From Hyphomicrobiales bacterium (lineage in GTDB: Bacteria > Pseudomonadota > Alphaproteobacteria > Rhizobiales > RI-29): a stretch of DNA of 64,000 bases. The stretch lies in assembly GCA_016125495.1 (NCBI GenBank), contig WGLQ01000004.1, positions 372,001 through 436,000 of the forward strand. Direction: 5' to 3'. Of the stretch, positions 8,464 to 18,138 are shown in pieces. A program made the position numbers and the translations under genes. The notes under the pieces were generated by a model that saw only the letters and a list, made by a program, of their open reading frames with translations, had not been told where the DNA came from and ran no database searches. Numbering within the stretch: the stretch's first letter is position 1; every line of letters begins with the position of its first letter.

Positions 8464-9537
8464 ATGATCATCGCAGGCATCGCCGGTTCGCGGCAAGCTG
8501 TCCACCGCAACCTCCTCGCCCTCGCCATCGCCGCCGTTGGTGGCCTTGCCGCCGAGCACCTCGGGCTCGTTGCCGGTTTGCTTTCCGGCGCCATGTTCCT
8601 GGTCGCGGTTGCCGCGCTTTCCGGTGTGCCGATCGAGGTTTCGGGCCGTGTCCGATACGTGGCTTTTGTCGCCATCGGCATTGTTCTCGGGTCGACCGTC
8701 ACCGAGGAGACGATTGCCTCCGTGCCGCGCTGGCCGGCCTCGATCGCCGCGCTCGCTGCCTCCGTCGTCGTGGTCATGCTCATCCTGCCGCGCTACCTCA
8801 TGCGCCGGGCCGGGCTCGACGAGACGACGGCGCGGCTCTGCGCCATTCCGGGAGCGCTGAGCTTCGTCTTGGCGCTCTCGATCGACCTCGGCGCCGATAC
8901 CCGTCGCGTGGCGGTGATGCATACGCTGCGGGTCACGCTGCTCCTGCTGTTCATTCCGGCGGCGGTTCAGCTCTGGTTGGGACACGTCCCGGTGCCGATG
9001 GTGCCGCACACCACTCTCGGTCTCGGCGAACTGGCCGGCCTCTTTGCCGTGTCCGTCATCGCGACCGAGATCGCCAAGCGCTTCGGCATGCCGTCACCGT
9101 CGTTCACGATGCCGCTCTTCGTGGCCGCGGCCGCCTGTGGCAGCGGCCTGTTGCACGGCGGTGTTCCGGCCTGGATCGTTTGGCCGGCCCTGATCGCCAC
9201 GGGTGCCGCCGTCGGCGCCCGATTCATCGGGATGACCGTCGCCTTTCTGCTGGAGAGCCTGCGTCTCGCGATGGCCGGTTTCGCGATCTCGGTGGGCACC
9301 AGCATCGCCTTTGCCGTGGCTGCCTCGGAATTGCTCGGCTTGCCGCTGGTCCAACTCTTGCTCGCCTTCGCGCCGGGCGGGCTCGATGCGATGACGGTGC
9401 TGGCCTTCATGTTGGGTGTCGATCCGGCCTTCGTTGCTACGCACCAGCTCATTCGCTTTCTCGGCCTCGCGATGGCGGTGCCGTTCCTCTTTCGCCGCGA
9501 GGCTCGCATCGAGCGCGCGGGTCCGCCGGGAGAGTGA
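8464..9537 (+). CDS. AbrB-family integral membrane protein
   Basis: This 357-residue protein consists of two repeated blocks of hydrophobic helices, about nine to ten in total. It matches the AbrB family (often misnamed ammonia monooxygenase), with the typical Gly-Leu-Leu-Ser-Gly-Ala-Met near residue 40 and Ala-Pro-Gly-Gly-Leu-Asp-Ala-Met near residue 306. The family is thought to transport or regulate, but no substrate is proven. The 86-base gap to the divergent MBL gene must hold both promoters. Confidence 0.8.
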   Translation: MIIAGIAGSRQAVHRNLLALAIAAVGGLAAEHLGLVAGLLSGAMFLVAVAALSGVPIEVSGRVRYVAFVAIGIVLGSTVTEETIASVPRWPASIAALAASVVVVMLILPRYLMRRAGLDETTARLCAIPGALSFVLALSIDLGADTRRVAVMHTLRVTLLLLFIPAAVQLWLGHVPVPMVPHTTLGLGELAGLFAVSVIATEIAKRFGMPSPSFTMPLFVAAAACGSGLLHGGVPAWIVWPALIATGAAVGARFIGMTVAFLLESLRLAMAGFAISVGTSIAFAVAASELLGLPLVQLLLAFAPGGLDAMTVLAFMLGVDPAFVATHQLIRFLGLAMAVPFLFRREARIERAGPPGE

Positions 9538-9624
9538 TCGCGGTTCCGGGGCCGCCGGCCAAGCTTTGGCCACAAGTGGCCATTGGTGTTGGCCGGCGGC
9601 GTCGTGGCGCCACGTTCGGTTTCG

Positions 9625-10851
9625 ATGACTTGGAGGTCGAGGTTGCCGGAGGGGGAGAGAACGCCGCACGAGGCCGAGGCGATCGACGTTGCGCCGCCGC
9701 ACCTCGATCCGATTGGGGCGATCGCCCCGCCGCGCGCCGCCCTTCACACCTGGCCCTGGCGCCGCCTCGCCCTCTCGGGGATGATCGTCCTGGCGGCTTT
9801 TTGCCTCTACAATGGCATCACCCAGCCGATCATCCGATTGACGCAGCTCTACGTGTTCAGTGACGCCCATTCGCTGGCGAGCGCCGTCTATGCGCTCTAT
9901 CTCGACGGCGAATTGATGCTGGCGGCGATCGTGCTCGTCTTTTCCATTCTTCTCCCGACCGTCAAGCTCGGCTATCTGCTCGTGCTTGCGACGCTGCCGA
10001 CCGAACGCTTGCGCACCCGCCAGCGCGTGCTCCAGCGCCTGGAAGGCATCGGCAAGTGGTCCATGCACGATGTTTTGATCCTCGCGATCACCATCGTCTA
10101 TCTGAAGTCCTCCGGCCTCAGTGACGCCACCAGCCAGCCGGGGGCCCGCTACTTCGCGGTCTCCGTCATTCTCATCATGCTGGCCTACGGTTGGATCAAG
10201 CACTCCGCGCGGGAGGTGGTCGCGACAGGTGCGATGGCGCCGGAGCCCGGCACCGGCACCGGTCCGGGTGCCTTCGCCGGCGGCGCCCCCTCTCCCTTCC
10301 ATCCGCTGCGCCGCCTCGCCATCGCGGTGCTGACGGCCGCCGCCGGGATCACCCTGGCGCTCGGCCTTTCGCTTCCGACGATCAAGCTGACCAAACTCTA
10401 CGTCTGGACCGACGAGCACTCGGTGCTCACCGCCATCTGGGCGCTGGTGCAGGACGACGAGGTCTTCCTCGCTGTCCTGATCGGTCTCTTTTCCGTTGTT
10501 TTCCCCACCCTCAAGCTCTTCTACCTGATGGCGGTTTCGAACCTGTCGACGGTTCGCCCGCAGGCTCAGAGCCGGCTCTTCACGCGCCTCGAGTGGCTCG
10601 GCAAGTGGTCGATGATGGACGTGCTCGTGCTCGCCCTCATCATCTTCTACGTCAACGCGTCGTCGTTCGCCGAGGCGAGCGCGCTGGCCGGCATCTATTA
10701 TTTCACCGCGAGCGTGTTCCTGACCATGTTCGCCTATGCGCTGGTCAAGGGCGGTCTCGTCGCGCGTCGGCCGGCCGGGCGCCCCGTGCCGCCGGCCGCG
10801 CCGGATCCCCTCAAGCCTGGAGGCGATCCACGAACCAGCGCGTCAGGCTGA
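9625..10851 (+). CDS. Paraquat-inducible protein A (PqiA) family, two domains
   Basis: This inner-membrane protein of 408 residues contains two PqiA units. Each ends in a Gly-Lys-Trp-Ser-Met motif (near residues 148 and 328) and helical hairpins with Leu-Pro-Thr-Val/Ile-Lys-Leu. PqiA/YebS proteins work with MCE proteins (PqiB/YebT) in lipid transfer across the envelope. No MCE partner is adjacent here. The start is uncertain: ATG 9625 lacks a clear ribosome site. The 3' end overlaps the convergent ATP-grasp gene by about 40 bases. Confidence 0.82.
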   Translation: MTWRSRLPEGERTPHEAEAIDVAPPHLDPIGAIAPPRAALHTWPWRRLALSGMIVLAAFCLYNGITQPIIRLTQLYVFSDAHSLASAVYALYLDGELMLAAIVLVFSILLPTVKLGYLLVLATLPTERLRTRQRVLQRLEGIGKWSMHDVLILAITIVYLKSSGLSDATSQPGARYFAVSVILIMLAYGWIKHSAREVVATGAMAPEPGTGTGPGAFAGGAPSPFHPLRRLAIAVLTAAAGITLALGLSLPTIKLTKLYVWTDEHSVLTAIWALVQDDEVFLAVLIGLFSVVFPTLKLFYLMAVSNLSTVRPQAQSRLFTRLEWLGKWSMMDVLVLALIIFYVNASSFAEASALAGIYYFTASVFLTMFAYALVKGGLVARRPAGRPVPPAAPDPLKPGGDPRTSASG

Positions 10852-12292
10852 GCCAGACGGCGTTCTTTTCCTCGGCATCCTCATAGCCATGGTCGATGTT
10901 GGGATTGTCGTTGATCTCCATGATGAAGACGCCGTCGGGGGTCTCCTTGAGATCGACGCCATAGAGCCCGTCGCCGATGAGGCGCGCCGCATGGATGCCG
11001 GCATCGAGCACTTCCGGCGGCACGTCGGCGAGTGGAACGGCTTTGCAGCCGCCCTGTGTCACCGTCCCGTCGGCCTTGTTGTTGACGATCTGCCAGTGGC
11101 CGCGCACCATCGGGTACTGCGCCGCAAAGAGGAGTTCGCCGCCGAGCACGCCGATGCGCCAGTCGAAGCTCGTCGGGATGAATTTTTGGGCGAGCAGGAG
11201 ATCACTGTCCTCGAACCAGAGCTTCGTCAGCGCCTCGAGTTCGGCCATGTTGTCGGCCTTCTTGACGCCGCGGCTGAACGAGGAGTCGGGCGCCTTGATC
11301 ACCACCGGAAAGCCGATCTCGTCGGCCACCATGGCGAGCGGCGTCGAGGGCCGCACCGCCATCGTCTTGGGCTGCGGCAGTCCGGCGAGCGAGAGCCTCT
11401 CCCAGAGGAAGACCTTGTTCGTGCAGCGGATCATCGAGATCGGATCGTCGATCACAGGCATTCCCTCCGCCCACGCGCGGCGCGCGAAGCGGTAGGTATG
11501 GTCGCGGATCGACGTCGTTTCGCGGATGAAAAGAGCGTCGAATTCGGCCAGCCTCGAGATGTCGCGCTTCTGGATCGGCTCGACTTCGACGCCCTGCTTT
11601 TCCGCGATCCGCGCCCAGTGCTTCAGCGAGGAAAGCGCCGAGGGGGGCTGCGGGTCCTTGGGATCGAAGAGCAGACCGATGGAATAGCGCGGCACCATGC
11701 GCGGCTTGGGCGAGCGCCAGGAGCGCTTGCAATAGACGGCGAGCGAGGCCGCGAAATGGGCCCGCTCCTCCTTGCTGAGGGTGTTGATGCCGCGGGTCTT
11801 GATGTTCTGGATGCGGATGCTCCGGTTGGCGCCGGCCCCCGTCACGCTGAGGCGCACGCTGAGGATCGGCGCGCGGAACCAGTCGAACAGCAGCCGCGCG
11901 AAGCGTTTGACTGGAGGAAAATCAGGCTGGCCGAGACAGAAAAGGATGCGTTCCGGAATATCGGCGCTCTGCGTGTCTGCGAGGTCCTTGCCGAGCGCGT
12001 CCTCCAGCTCCGGCAACGCTTTCTCGAAACCGTGCCGTCCCTCGAGGTCGAGGATCGTCTCGACCATGGGGATGATGCGGTGACCGCGCGCCTCCGCCAG
12101 CAGCGAGGCGTGATAGCCGTCGCTCTGGTAGTTGTAATTTCGAGAGAGATTTATGAGGCGCTGGCCGGATCGTTCGAATACGGCCGGCAGCCACACATAG
12201 TCTCCCGTCGTTGCGAGGCGGTAGGGCGCGCCGAGATTCTCGAGGTCGCGCAGATCGTCGGCGAGAATGATCCAATCGGTCACGGGTGCCAT
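10811..12292 (-). CDS. RimK-like ATP-grasp ligase with N-terminal RLAN domain
   Basis: This encodes 493 residues. The first 190 or so (Ile-Leu-Ala-Asp-Asp and Leu-Ser-Arg-Asn-Tyr-Asn-Tyr-Gln-Ser-Asp-Gly-Tyr) match the RLAN domain that precedes RimK-like ATP-grasps. The ATP-grasp core spans about residues 290-480, with Val-Val-Ile-Lys-Ala-Pro for nucleotide binding and Met-Glu-Ile-Asn-Asp-Asn-Pro-Asn for metal binding. Such enzymes form amide bonds, adding amino acids to peptides, proteins or small molecules. It starts 9 bases after the GNAT-C39 gene ends, so the two are co-transcribed and probably act on the same product. Substrate unknown. Confidence 0.85.
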   Translation of the reverse strand: MAPVTDWIILADDLRDLENLGAPYRLATTGDYVWLPAVFERSGQRLINLSRNYNYQSDGYHASLLAEARGHRIIPMVETILDLEGRHGFEKALPELEDALGKDLADTQSADIPERILFCLGQPDFPPVKRFARLLFDWFRAPILSVRLSVTGAGANRSIRIQNIKTRGINTLSKEERAHFAASLAVYCKRSWRSPKPRMVPRYSIGLLFDPKDPQPPSALSSLKHWARIAEKQGVEVEPIQKRDISRLAEFDALFIRETTSIRDHTYRFARRAWAEGMPVIDDPISMIRCTNKVFLWERLSLAGLPQPKTMAVRPSTPLAMVADEIGFPVVIKAPDSSFSRGVKKADNMAELEALTKLWFEDSDLLLAQKFIPTSFDWRIGVLGGELLFAAQYPMVRGHWQIVNNKADGTVTQGGCKAVPLADVPPEVLDAGIHAARLIGDGLYGVDLKETPDGVFIMEINDNPNIDHGYEDAEEKNAVWLSLTRWFVDRLQA

Positions 12293-12301
12293 GGTTCCCG
12301 G

Positions 12302-13498
12302 CTAGGTTGCGATGAGATTGCGAAAGATAACCGCGGCGCGCAGATTGTTGCGACCGTGGCGCCACATGCGCTCGAGTTCATCGTCCGGCACCGGCACGGA
12401 GACGGCGTCGAGCGCGGTCTCGTCCTTCTCGGCATCGACGAACGGATCGTGCACGAACACATGGCCCTTGTTGCACGCATAGGCAAGCACCCAGTGCGGC
12501 AAACGCTCGGCCAGCATGCGATGGCCCGAGATGAGCAGCGCCGCCAGCGCGCCGTCGTCGATCGCCAGGCGCAGTTCCGCGATCGAGAGGCGACGACGGT
12601 GGACGGGGATTGCGAGTTTCTCGGCGCGCACCGCGAGGTCTTCCTGCGCGAGCTGCATGACGCGCCGCTTACGCTCGTCGCGCACCGTCTGCAGGAGGTG
12701 CGGCCCGTCGGTGCTGACGTGAAGTTCGGCCGCCAAACCCCGTTCCGCGGCCGCGACAGCGATGCCGACCGGCTCGCAGCCCCCGATTCCGCGCGCCATG
12801 TAGACCGTCGTCGCCACCTTCCAGAGCGCGATTTCGTCCAGCGCGCTCGGCTCGTAACCGGGTGAAAGGCGCGACAGCGCCATCATCAGGCAGGCGGGCC
12901 CGCATGTGAAATCGGTGGTCTGCGGCCAGTATCGGGGCACGCGGTCGGCGGCCGGCGGTTCGCCCGAGAGCCGTTTCGACATTCGCACCGCGTCCGAGCC
13001 GTCGGCGTAGTAGTGCGGCAGATGCATGAGCGGGCGAAACCCCAGGGATCGATAGAGTGTGATCGCCGGCGTGTTGTCGGGATCGACCTCGAGGCGCAGC
13101 ACGTGCCGGTCGAGCTCGAGGAGTGCGTTTTCCATCTCGCCGAGCAGTGCGCGGGCAACGCCGCGCCCTCGCGCGCTCGCCGCCGTCGCGATGGAATAGA
13201 GCCGGGCCGAGCCGGTTCCACGTCGAAAAAGGCAAAGTGCGTAGCCGAGGAGGGTGCCGGCGGTTGCGCCAGCGACGGTCGTTCCCGGCTCGTGAGATTC
13301 GACCGCCACGAGGAGGAGTGCCGACGGGGAGGTAACGAAGCTCTGGAAGCTGCGGCGGGAAACCCGGTCGCTGGAAAAGGAGACATTCTCGAGGGCGACG
13401 AGATGGTCGACGTCTCCGGCCACGGCCCGTCGTATCGCAATGTCCGGTGTGGCCGCGAGGCCTGATTGGCGCTGTTCGATAGCGACGGCGCTTGCCAT
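12302..13498 (-). CDS. GNAT acetyltransferase fused to C39-like peptidase
   Basis: This 398-residue fusion has a GNAT domain at about residues 20-175, with the acetyl-CoA loop Ala-Arg-Gly-Arg-Gly-Val-Ala near 109-115. A papain/C39-like domain at 186-395 has Cys199 in Thr-Cys-Gly-Pro-Ala-Cys, His335 in His-Trp-Val-Leu and Asp351 in His-Asp-Pro as the likely triad. An AAGG site precedes ATG 13498. It is followed immediately by the ATP-grasp ligase. Together they could ligate, trim and acetylate a peptide or protein terminus. The combination recurs in bacteria as I recall, but its function is not established. Confidence 0.85.
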   Translation of the reverse strand: MASAVAIEQRQSGLAATPDIAIRRAVAGDVDHLVALENVSFSSDRVSRRSFQSFVTSPSALLLVAVESHEPGTTVAGATAGTLLGYALCLFRRGTGSARLYSIATAASARGRGVARALLGEMENALLELDRHVLRLEVDPDNTPAITLYRSLGFRPLMHLPHYYADGSDAVRMSKRLSGEPPAADRVPRYWPQTTDFTCGPACLMMALSRLSPGYEPSALDEIALWKVATTVYMARGIGGCEPVGIAVAAAERGLAAELHVSTDGPHLLQTVRDERKRRVMQLAQEDLAVRAEKLAIPVHRRRLSIAELRLAIDDGALAALLISGHRMLAERLPHWVLAYACNKGHVFVHDPFVDAEKDETALDAVSVPVPDDELERMWRHGRNNLRAAVIFRNLIAT

Positions 13499-13634
13499 TG
13501 TCGGCCTTGGCCCGAAGGGGCGGTGGATGTGACGCCGCTAATTAGTGGCGCGCGGGAGCCGCTGCAAGTGTCGTGGAGGGTGGGGCCGCTCACAAATTGT
13601 GTCAGCGCGCCCGCACCGGCACCGGGCCGCGACT

Positions 13635-14612
13635 TCAGGGAAGCAGGATCGTTGCCCCGGTCGTCGCGCGCGCCTCCAGTTCGCGGTGCGCCTCGGGCGC
13701 CGCCGAGAGCGGATGCCGCTTGCCGATCTCGATCCGCACCTTGCCCGACGTCACCATCGCGAAAAGGTCGTCCGCCATTTCCTGGCAGCGCTCGCGCGTC
13801 GCGATGTGAGTGAAGAGGGTCGGCCGCGTCAGATAGAGCGAGCCCTTGGCCGCGAGCACACCGACGTCGAATGGCGCCACCTTGCCCGAGGCATTGCCGA
13901 AGCTGATCATCAGGCCGAACGGGGCAAGGCAATCGAGCGAGCCGTCCCAGGTATCCTTGCCGACCGAGTCCATGACGACCTTGACGCCCTTGCCGCCGGT
14001 GATCTCGCGAACGCGCTCGACGAAATTCTCCGTTCGGTAATTGATGACGTGAGCCGCGCCGGCCGCCTTGGCGCGCGCGCATTTCTCGTCACTTCCCGCC
14101 GTGCCGATGAGGTTCACCCCCATGGCGCGGGCCCACTGGCAGGCGATGAGGCCAACGCCACCGGCGGCAGCATGAAAGAGCACGGTGTCGCCGGCTTCGA
14201 GCCGTGCCGTGCGCCGGAAAAGGTACTGCGTCGTCAGCCCCTGCAGCATCATCGCCGCGCCTTCCTCGAAACTGATCGAGGCGGGCAGGCGGCAGACCTG
14301 CTTGGCCGGCATCACGCGCGCGCTCGCATAGGCCCCCGGAGGATTGGCCGCATAGGCGGCCCGGTCTCCGGGAACGAGGTGCTCCACACCCGCACCGACC
14401 GCCTCGATGGTGCCGGCTCCCTCCATGCCGATGCCGTGGGGCAGGGTGAGCGGATAGAGGCCGCTGCGATGATAGACGTCGATGTAGTTGAGGCCGATCG
14501 CGCCATGCCGGATGCGAACCTCGCCTGGACCGGGTTCGCCGACCGCCACGTCACGCAGCCGCATTTGCTCCGGCCCACCGAAGGCCTCGATGACGATCGC
14601 CTGTTCCATCAT
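13635..14612 (-). CDS. qor: NADPH:quinone oxidoreductase (QOR, MDR superfamily)
   Basis: This 325-residue zinc-independent medium-chain reductase is close in length to E. coli QorA. It has the substrate-domain motif Gly-Leu-Asn-Tyr-Ile-Asp-Val-Tyr and the Rossmann loop Ala-Ala-Ala-Gly-Gly-Val-Gly near residue 150. It should reduce quinones with NADPH in the cytoplasm. The ATG overlaps the TGA of ttcA, so translation is probably coupled; GGAG lies 5 bases upstream of the first of two adjacent ATGs. Confidence 0.92.
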   Translation of the reverse strand: MMEQAIVIEAFGGPEQMRLRDVAVGEPGPGEVRIRHGAIGLNYIDVYHRSGLYPLTLPHGIGMEGAGTIEAVGAGVEHLVPGDRAAYAANPPGAYASARVMPAKQVCRLPASISFEEGAAMMLQGLTTQYLFRRTARLEAGDTVLFHAAAGGVGLIACQWARAMGVNLIGTAGSDEKCARAKAAGAAHVINYRTENFVERVREITGGKGVKVVMDSVGKDTWDGSLDCLAPFGLMISFGNASGKVAPFDVGVLAAKGSLYLTRPTLFTHIATRERCQEMADDLFAMVTSGKVRIEIGKRHPLSAAPEAHRELEARATTGATILLP

Positions 14613-15619
14613 GTATTCTCCGTTGGGTTGGCAAGGGATGGGTCGACCATCCGGTCCGTTGCCGTCGCGCGATCCGATGTCGCCAGCGCGCCTCGCGTCA
14701 CGGCCTGGAGCAGTGCGTGATCGAGCAGGTGCGACGGCCTGACATTGGCGAGCGCCCGCAGCATCGTCTGCTTTCGCCCCGGGAACTCGCGTTCCCAGGA
14801 CGCCAGCATCGCCTTCATGGCGTTGCGCTGCAATCCGTCCTGTGAACCGCAGAGATCGCATGGAATGATGGGGAAGCGCATCGCCTCGGCGAACCGCGCG
14901 ATATCGGCTTCACTGCAGAGCGCGAGCGGGCGCAGCACCAGCAGATCGCCCTCGTCGTTGACGAGGCGCGGCGGCATCGTCTCGAGACGACCACCGTGAA
15001 AGAGATTGAGCAGGAACGTCTCGAGGATATCCTCGCGGTGATGCCCGAGCACGACGGCATCACAGTCCTCCTCGCGCGCGATGCGGTAGAGATTGGCTCG
15101 CCTTAGCCGCGAGCAGAGCGCGCAATAGGTCTGGCCCTGCGGCACCTTGGCGGTGACGACGGAATAGGTGTCCCGCCGCTCGATGCGGTGTGCGATGCCA
15201 TGTCGCTCGAGGAACTCCGGCAGGACGTTCGCGGGGAAATGCGGCTGGCCCTGGTCGAGGTTGCAGGCAACGAGATCGGCGTCGAGAAGGCCTTGCCACT
15301 GCAAGTCGAGGAGCACCGCGAGCAGTGTGTAGCTGTCCTTGCCCCCTGAAAGACAAACGAGCCAGCGAGCCCGCCGACGCCGCCGAGCAGGCTCCGGGGC
15401 GCCGCTCGCGCGCCCGGCGAGCGGCGCGAGCATGGCGTAGTCCTCGATCGCCTGGCGCGTCTGACGTACGAGGCGCTTGCGCAGCTTCTTGAAACCGACG
15501 CTGTCGGGCGTATCGGAAAACAGGGAGTGGCCGCCGGCCGTATCGGCTTGCGGCTTCGGTTCGATCGGATCGAAGGCATTCCTGACGGCGGCGGGCGCGT
15601 TACAGTCCCGGCGGTCCAT
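14609..15619 (-). CDS. ttcA: tRNA 2-thiocytidine synthetase TtcA
   Basis: This ATP-dependent enzyme thiolates C32 of tRNA. The 336-residue protein has the PP-loop Ser-Gly-Gly-Lys-Asp-Ser near residue 92. It also has two Cys-X-X-Cys pairs, Cys-Ala-Leu-Cys and Cys-Asp-Leu-Cys, which hold the iron-sulfur cluster. The N-terminus is longer than in E. coli. I chose ATG 15619, which has GGGGAGAAGG upstream. It overlaps qor by 4 bases. Confidence 0.93.
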   Translation of the reverse strand: MDRRDCNAPAAVRNAFDPIEPKPQADTAGGHSLFSDTPDSVGFKKLRKRLVRQTRQAIEDYAMLAPLAGRASGAPEPARRRRRARWLVCLSGGKDSYTLLAVLLDLQWQGLLDADLVACNLDQGQPHFPANVLPEFLERHGIAHRIERRDTYSVVTAKVPQGQTYCALCSRLRRANLYRIAREEDCDAVVLGHHREDILETFLLNLFHGGRLETMPPRLVNDEGDLLVLRPLALCSEADIARFAEAMRFPIIPCDLCGSQDGLQRNAMKAMLASWEREFPGRKQTMLRALANVRPSHLLDHALLQAVTRGALATSDRATATDRMVDPSLANPTENT

Positions 15620-15681
15620 GGCCTTCTCCCCGCCGACGGCGACCGCGCTCCGGCCAATGGCAAGAGCGCGGGTCCGATCGG

Positions 15682-16299
15682 TCAGCGCGAGTAGAACTCG
15701 ACGACGAGGTTCGGTTCCATCATCACCGGATAGGGCACCTCGGCGAGCTGCGGCGTGCGCACGATGCGGCACGACAGCTTCTGATGGTCGACCTCCAGAT
15801 AGTCCGGCACGTCGCGCTCGCCCGACTGCACGGCTTCGAGCACCAGACCGAGCTGGCGGGACGCTTCCTTGATCTCGATGACGTCACCGACACGGCAGCG
15901 GTAGCTCGGGATGTTGACGCGCCGTCCGTTCACTTTGACGTGCCCGTGGTTGACGAACTGGCGCGCGGCGAACACCGTCGGCACGAACTTGGCGCGATAG
16001 ACGACGGCATCGAGCCGGCGCTCGAGCAGGCCGATCAGGTTCTCGGACGTGTCGCCCTTGAGACGCGCTGCCTCGCGGTAGATGGACTTGAACTGCTTTT
16101 CCGTGATGCTCGCGTAGTAGCCTTTGAGCTTCTGCTTGGCGCGCAGCTGCACGCCGAAGTCCGAGAGCTTGCTCTTGCGCCGAGCGCCGTGCTGACCCGG
16201 ACCGTTCTGGCGCTTGTTGAACGGGCTCTTCGGCCGACCCCAGATGTTTTCGCCGAGTCGGCGGTCGATCTTGTGCTTTGCGCTGATGCGCTTGGTCAT
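15682..16299 (-). CDS. rpsD: 30S ribosomal protein S4
   Basis: This is 205 residues, the usual S4 length. It starts [10 protein letters not shown]. The S4 RNA-binding domain at about residues 95-155 includes Arg-Gln-Phe-Val-Asn-His-Gly-His. S4 nucleates 16S rRNA folding. GGAG precedes ATG 16299. It stands alone rather than in the alpha operon, as is usual in Hyphomicrobiales. Confidence 0.97.
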   Translation of the reverse strand: MTKRISAKHKIDRRLGENIWGRPKSPFNKRQNGPGQHGARRKSKLSDFGVQLRAKQKLKGYYASITEKQFKSIYREAARLKGDTSENLIGLLERRLDAVVYRAKFVPTVFAARQFVNHGHVKVNGRRVNIPSYRCRVGDVIEIKEASRQLGLVLEAVQSGERDVPDYLEVDHQKLSCRIVRTPQLAEVPYPVMMEPNLVVEFYSR

Positions 16300-16436
16300 G
16301 TGTCGCTCCAAAAAAGAAGGAAGGCCGCAGGCCTTGGCCCACGGACCGGTTATGAAGCGCGTCCTCCTCTGGGCGGTTTTCCACCCCGACAGCCTGCCGG
16401 CTCGAAGGCCCGCAGGCGCGGATACGCAATGCGAGA

Positions 16437-16454
16437 CGGGCCCAAACGGGCCCG
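16437..16454. repeat. Short GC-rich hairpin between rpsD and a secreted-protein gene
   Basis: A 7-bp perfect inverted repeat (16437-16443 with 16448-16454) lies about 100 bases after the secreted-protein gene on the minus strand. The tail is not T-rich, so it is at best a weak terminator. Confidence 0.35.
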
Positions 16455-16557
16455 CCTGAAAGCTCTTATCGTCGAGAACGGCGGCGCTGTCAAACGCTGC
16501 GCACGGAACGCTCGAGCCCCGGCGATGGCAACGGGCGCCCTCGGCCCTCGAGGCGCC

Positions 16558-17154
16558 TCAGCTCGTGCAGCCGATGATGTGCTTGGGGTCGGCCTTGCAG
16601 ACGTTTTCCTTGATGAGGCGCAAGATCTCCTGGCGCTCTTCCTCGGTGCAGGTGCGCTCCTGCAGTTCGCTGGAGCTCTCGTTGAGCTGCACTTCCTTGT
16701 CGCCGTTCCGATCGACCAGCTTCACGTTGCCGGTGAGCCACATCACGGTGAACAGATGCAGCTGGCTGATGTAGAGCATCTGCTGGTCTGTCCACTTGTT
16801 CTCGACGCTCTCGGCCCGCATCATGGTCTGGAAGTTGGCGGCCTGCGCTTCCGGCAGATTGCAGATTTGCGCATGCGCCGAGAGCCGCGCCACCTTGATG
16901 ATGCGCCGCGCGGCATCGACCGGCACCATGTTCTCGTCGCGCTTGGACTTGTCCACGATGATCACCTTGCCCGTCGGGGCGGTGAACTTCGAGGGCAGGA
17001 TCGACCACGCATAGGTCATCAGCACATTGACCGAGCGGTCGCTCAGCTCCTGGGCCACGGCAGTGCTGGAGGCCGCGGTGGACGCCCCCAACAATGCGGC
17101 GAAGGCCCCCGCATACGCCGCCGCCCGCAGCGTTATCGCACGCTTATTCGACAT
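16558..17154 (-). CDS. Exported protein of unknown function
   Basis: This 198-residue protein has a signal peptide (about residues 1-35, Val-Ala-Gln) and a mature helical domain with four Cys residues. The later part carries Asp-Arg-Asn-Gly-Asp-Lys, which resembles a calcium-binding loop. The C-terminus ends Ile-Ile-Gly-Cys-Thr-Ser. GGAG precedes ATG 17154. I recognise it only as a conserved hypothetical periplasmic protein of alphaproteobacteria. It is close to trmJ but has its own spacing (76 bases), so it is probably a separate unit. Confidence 0.75.
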   Translation of the reverse strand: MSNKRAITLRAAAYAGAFAALLGASTAASSTAVAQELSDRSVNVLMTYAWSILPSKFTAPTGKVIIVDKSKRDENMVPVDAARRIIKVARLSAHAQICNLPEAQAANFQTMMRAESVENKWTDQQMLYISQLHLFTVMWLTGNVKLVDRNGDKEVQLNESSSELQERTCTEEERQEILRLIKENVCKADPKHIIGCTS

Positions 17155-17230
17155 GAACTCCGCCCCTGTCCGTCGTTGCCGGCCACGCTATCACCGAGCG
17201 GCCGGAGAGCAAGGGCAAAAGAGGGCATAA

Positions 17231-18064
17231 CTATGGCGTCGGCCGGCGACGCAGATGCGCACCTGTTAACGATGCGACAATGCCACGCAGTGTGCGCACT
17301 TCCTGTTCGCTCGGTTCCATGCGCGCGAACATGCTTCTGAGGTTGCGCACCATGCTGGCCCGCTTCTCCGGCGGCTTGAAGAAGCCGCTCTTGTCGAGTT
17401 CCCCCTCGATGTGACCGAAGAAGCCGAGGAGCTCTTGGCGGGTCGCCGGCGGAGAGCCCCTGAGGCGCGGCCCGGAGCCCACGATGCCATCGAAAGTGGT
17501 GTGCCGGCCGAGCCCTTCACCATCCACCAGTTTCCGCCATTCGTAGCCGATGAGCAACACGGTCTGGGCAAGGTTGATGGAAGCGAAGCGCGGATTGACC
17601 GGGGCCATGACGATGGAATCGGCGATTGCCACCTCGTCGTTCTCGAGGCCGGTCCGCTCGGGACCGAACAACACACCGACCCGCTGACCCGCGAGGATCC
17701 GCGAGCGCAAGGCCAGCGCCGCCTCCTCGAGGTCGAGCACGGGCTTGGCCATGTCGCGGGGCCTTGCGGTCGTTGCCACGACGTAATTGAGATTGCCGAC
17801 GGCGCCGGCGACATCGGCGTGCAGGCTGGCCCCGTCGACGATCGAGTCGGCTCCCGACGCCGCGCGGCGTGCGAGTTCATTCGGCCAGCCGTCCCGCGGC
17901 GAAACCAGCGAGAGTCGCTCGAGGCCGAAGTTGGCCATCGCGCGAGCCGCCGCGCCAATGTTGTCGCCGAGCTGCGGGCGAACGAGGATGATGTCCGGGG
18001 TGGTGGGGGCATCGCCACGCCCTTCGGGCGCAGGCGTGCCGGCGGGCGGGCACGGTTCGGTCAT
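17231..18064 (-). CDS. trmJ: tRNA 2'-O-methyltransferase TrmJ (SpoU/SPOUT family)
   Basis: This 277-residue enzyme has the three SPOUT knot motifs: Arg-Pro-Gln-Leu-Gly-Asp-Asn-Ile-Gly-Ala-Ala-Ala-Arg, Gly-Val-Leu-Phe-Gly-Pro-Glu-Arg-Thr-Gly-Leu and Asn-Leu-Ala-Gln-Thr-Val. A C-terminal helical extension is typical of TrmJ. It methylates the ribose at position 32 of tRNA using SAM. TtcA, encoded nearby, also modifies C32, but the two are separate transcripts. Confidence 0.92.
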   Translation of the reverse strand: MTEPCPPAGTPAPEGRGDAPTTPDIILVRPQLGDNIGAAARAMANFGLERLSLVSPRDGWPNELARRAASGADSIVDGASLHADVAGAVGNLNYVVATTARPRDMAKPVLDLEEAALALRSRILAGQRVGVLFGPERTGLENDEVAIADSIVMAPVNPRFASINLAQTVLLIGYEWRKLVDGEGLGRHTTFDGIVGSGPRLRGSPPATRQELLGFFGHIEGELDKSGFFKPPEKRASMVRNLRSMFARMEPSEQEVRTLRGIVASLTGAHLRRRPTP

Positions 18065-18138
18065 GCACGCTGCTATAGATGGCCTCGCATTGGAGGGAAA
18101 GCCGGTCCCATGTTGGGACCGGCGCTGGCGAGGTCGAT

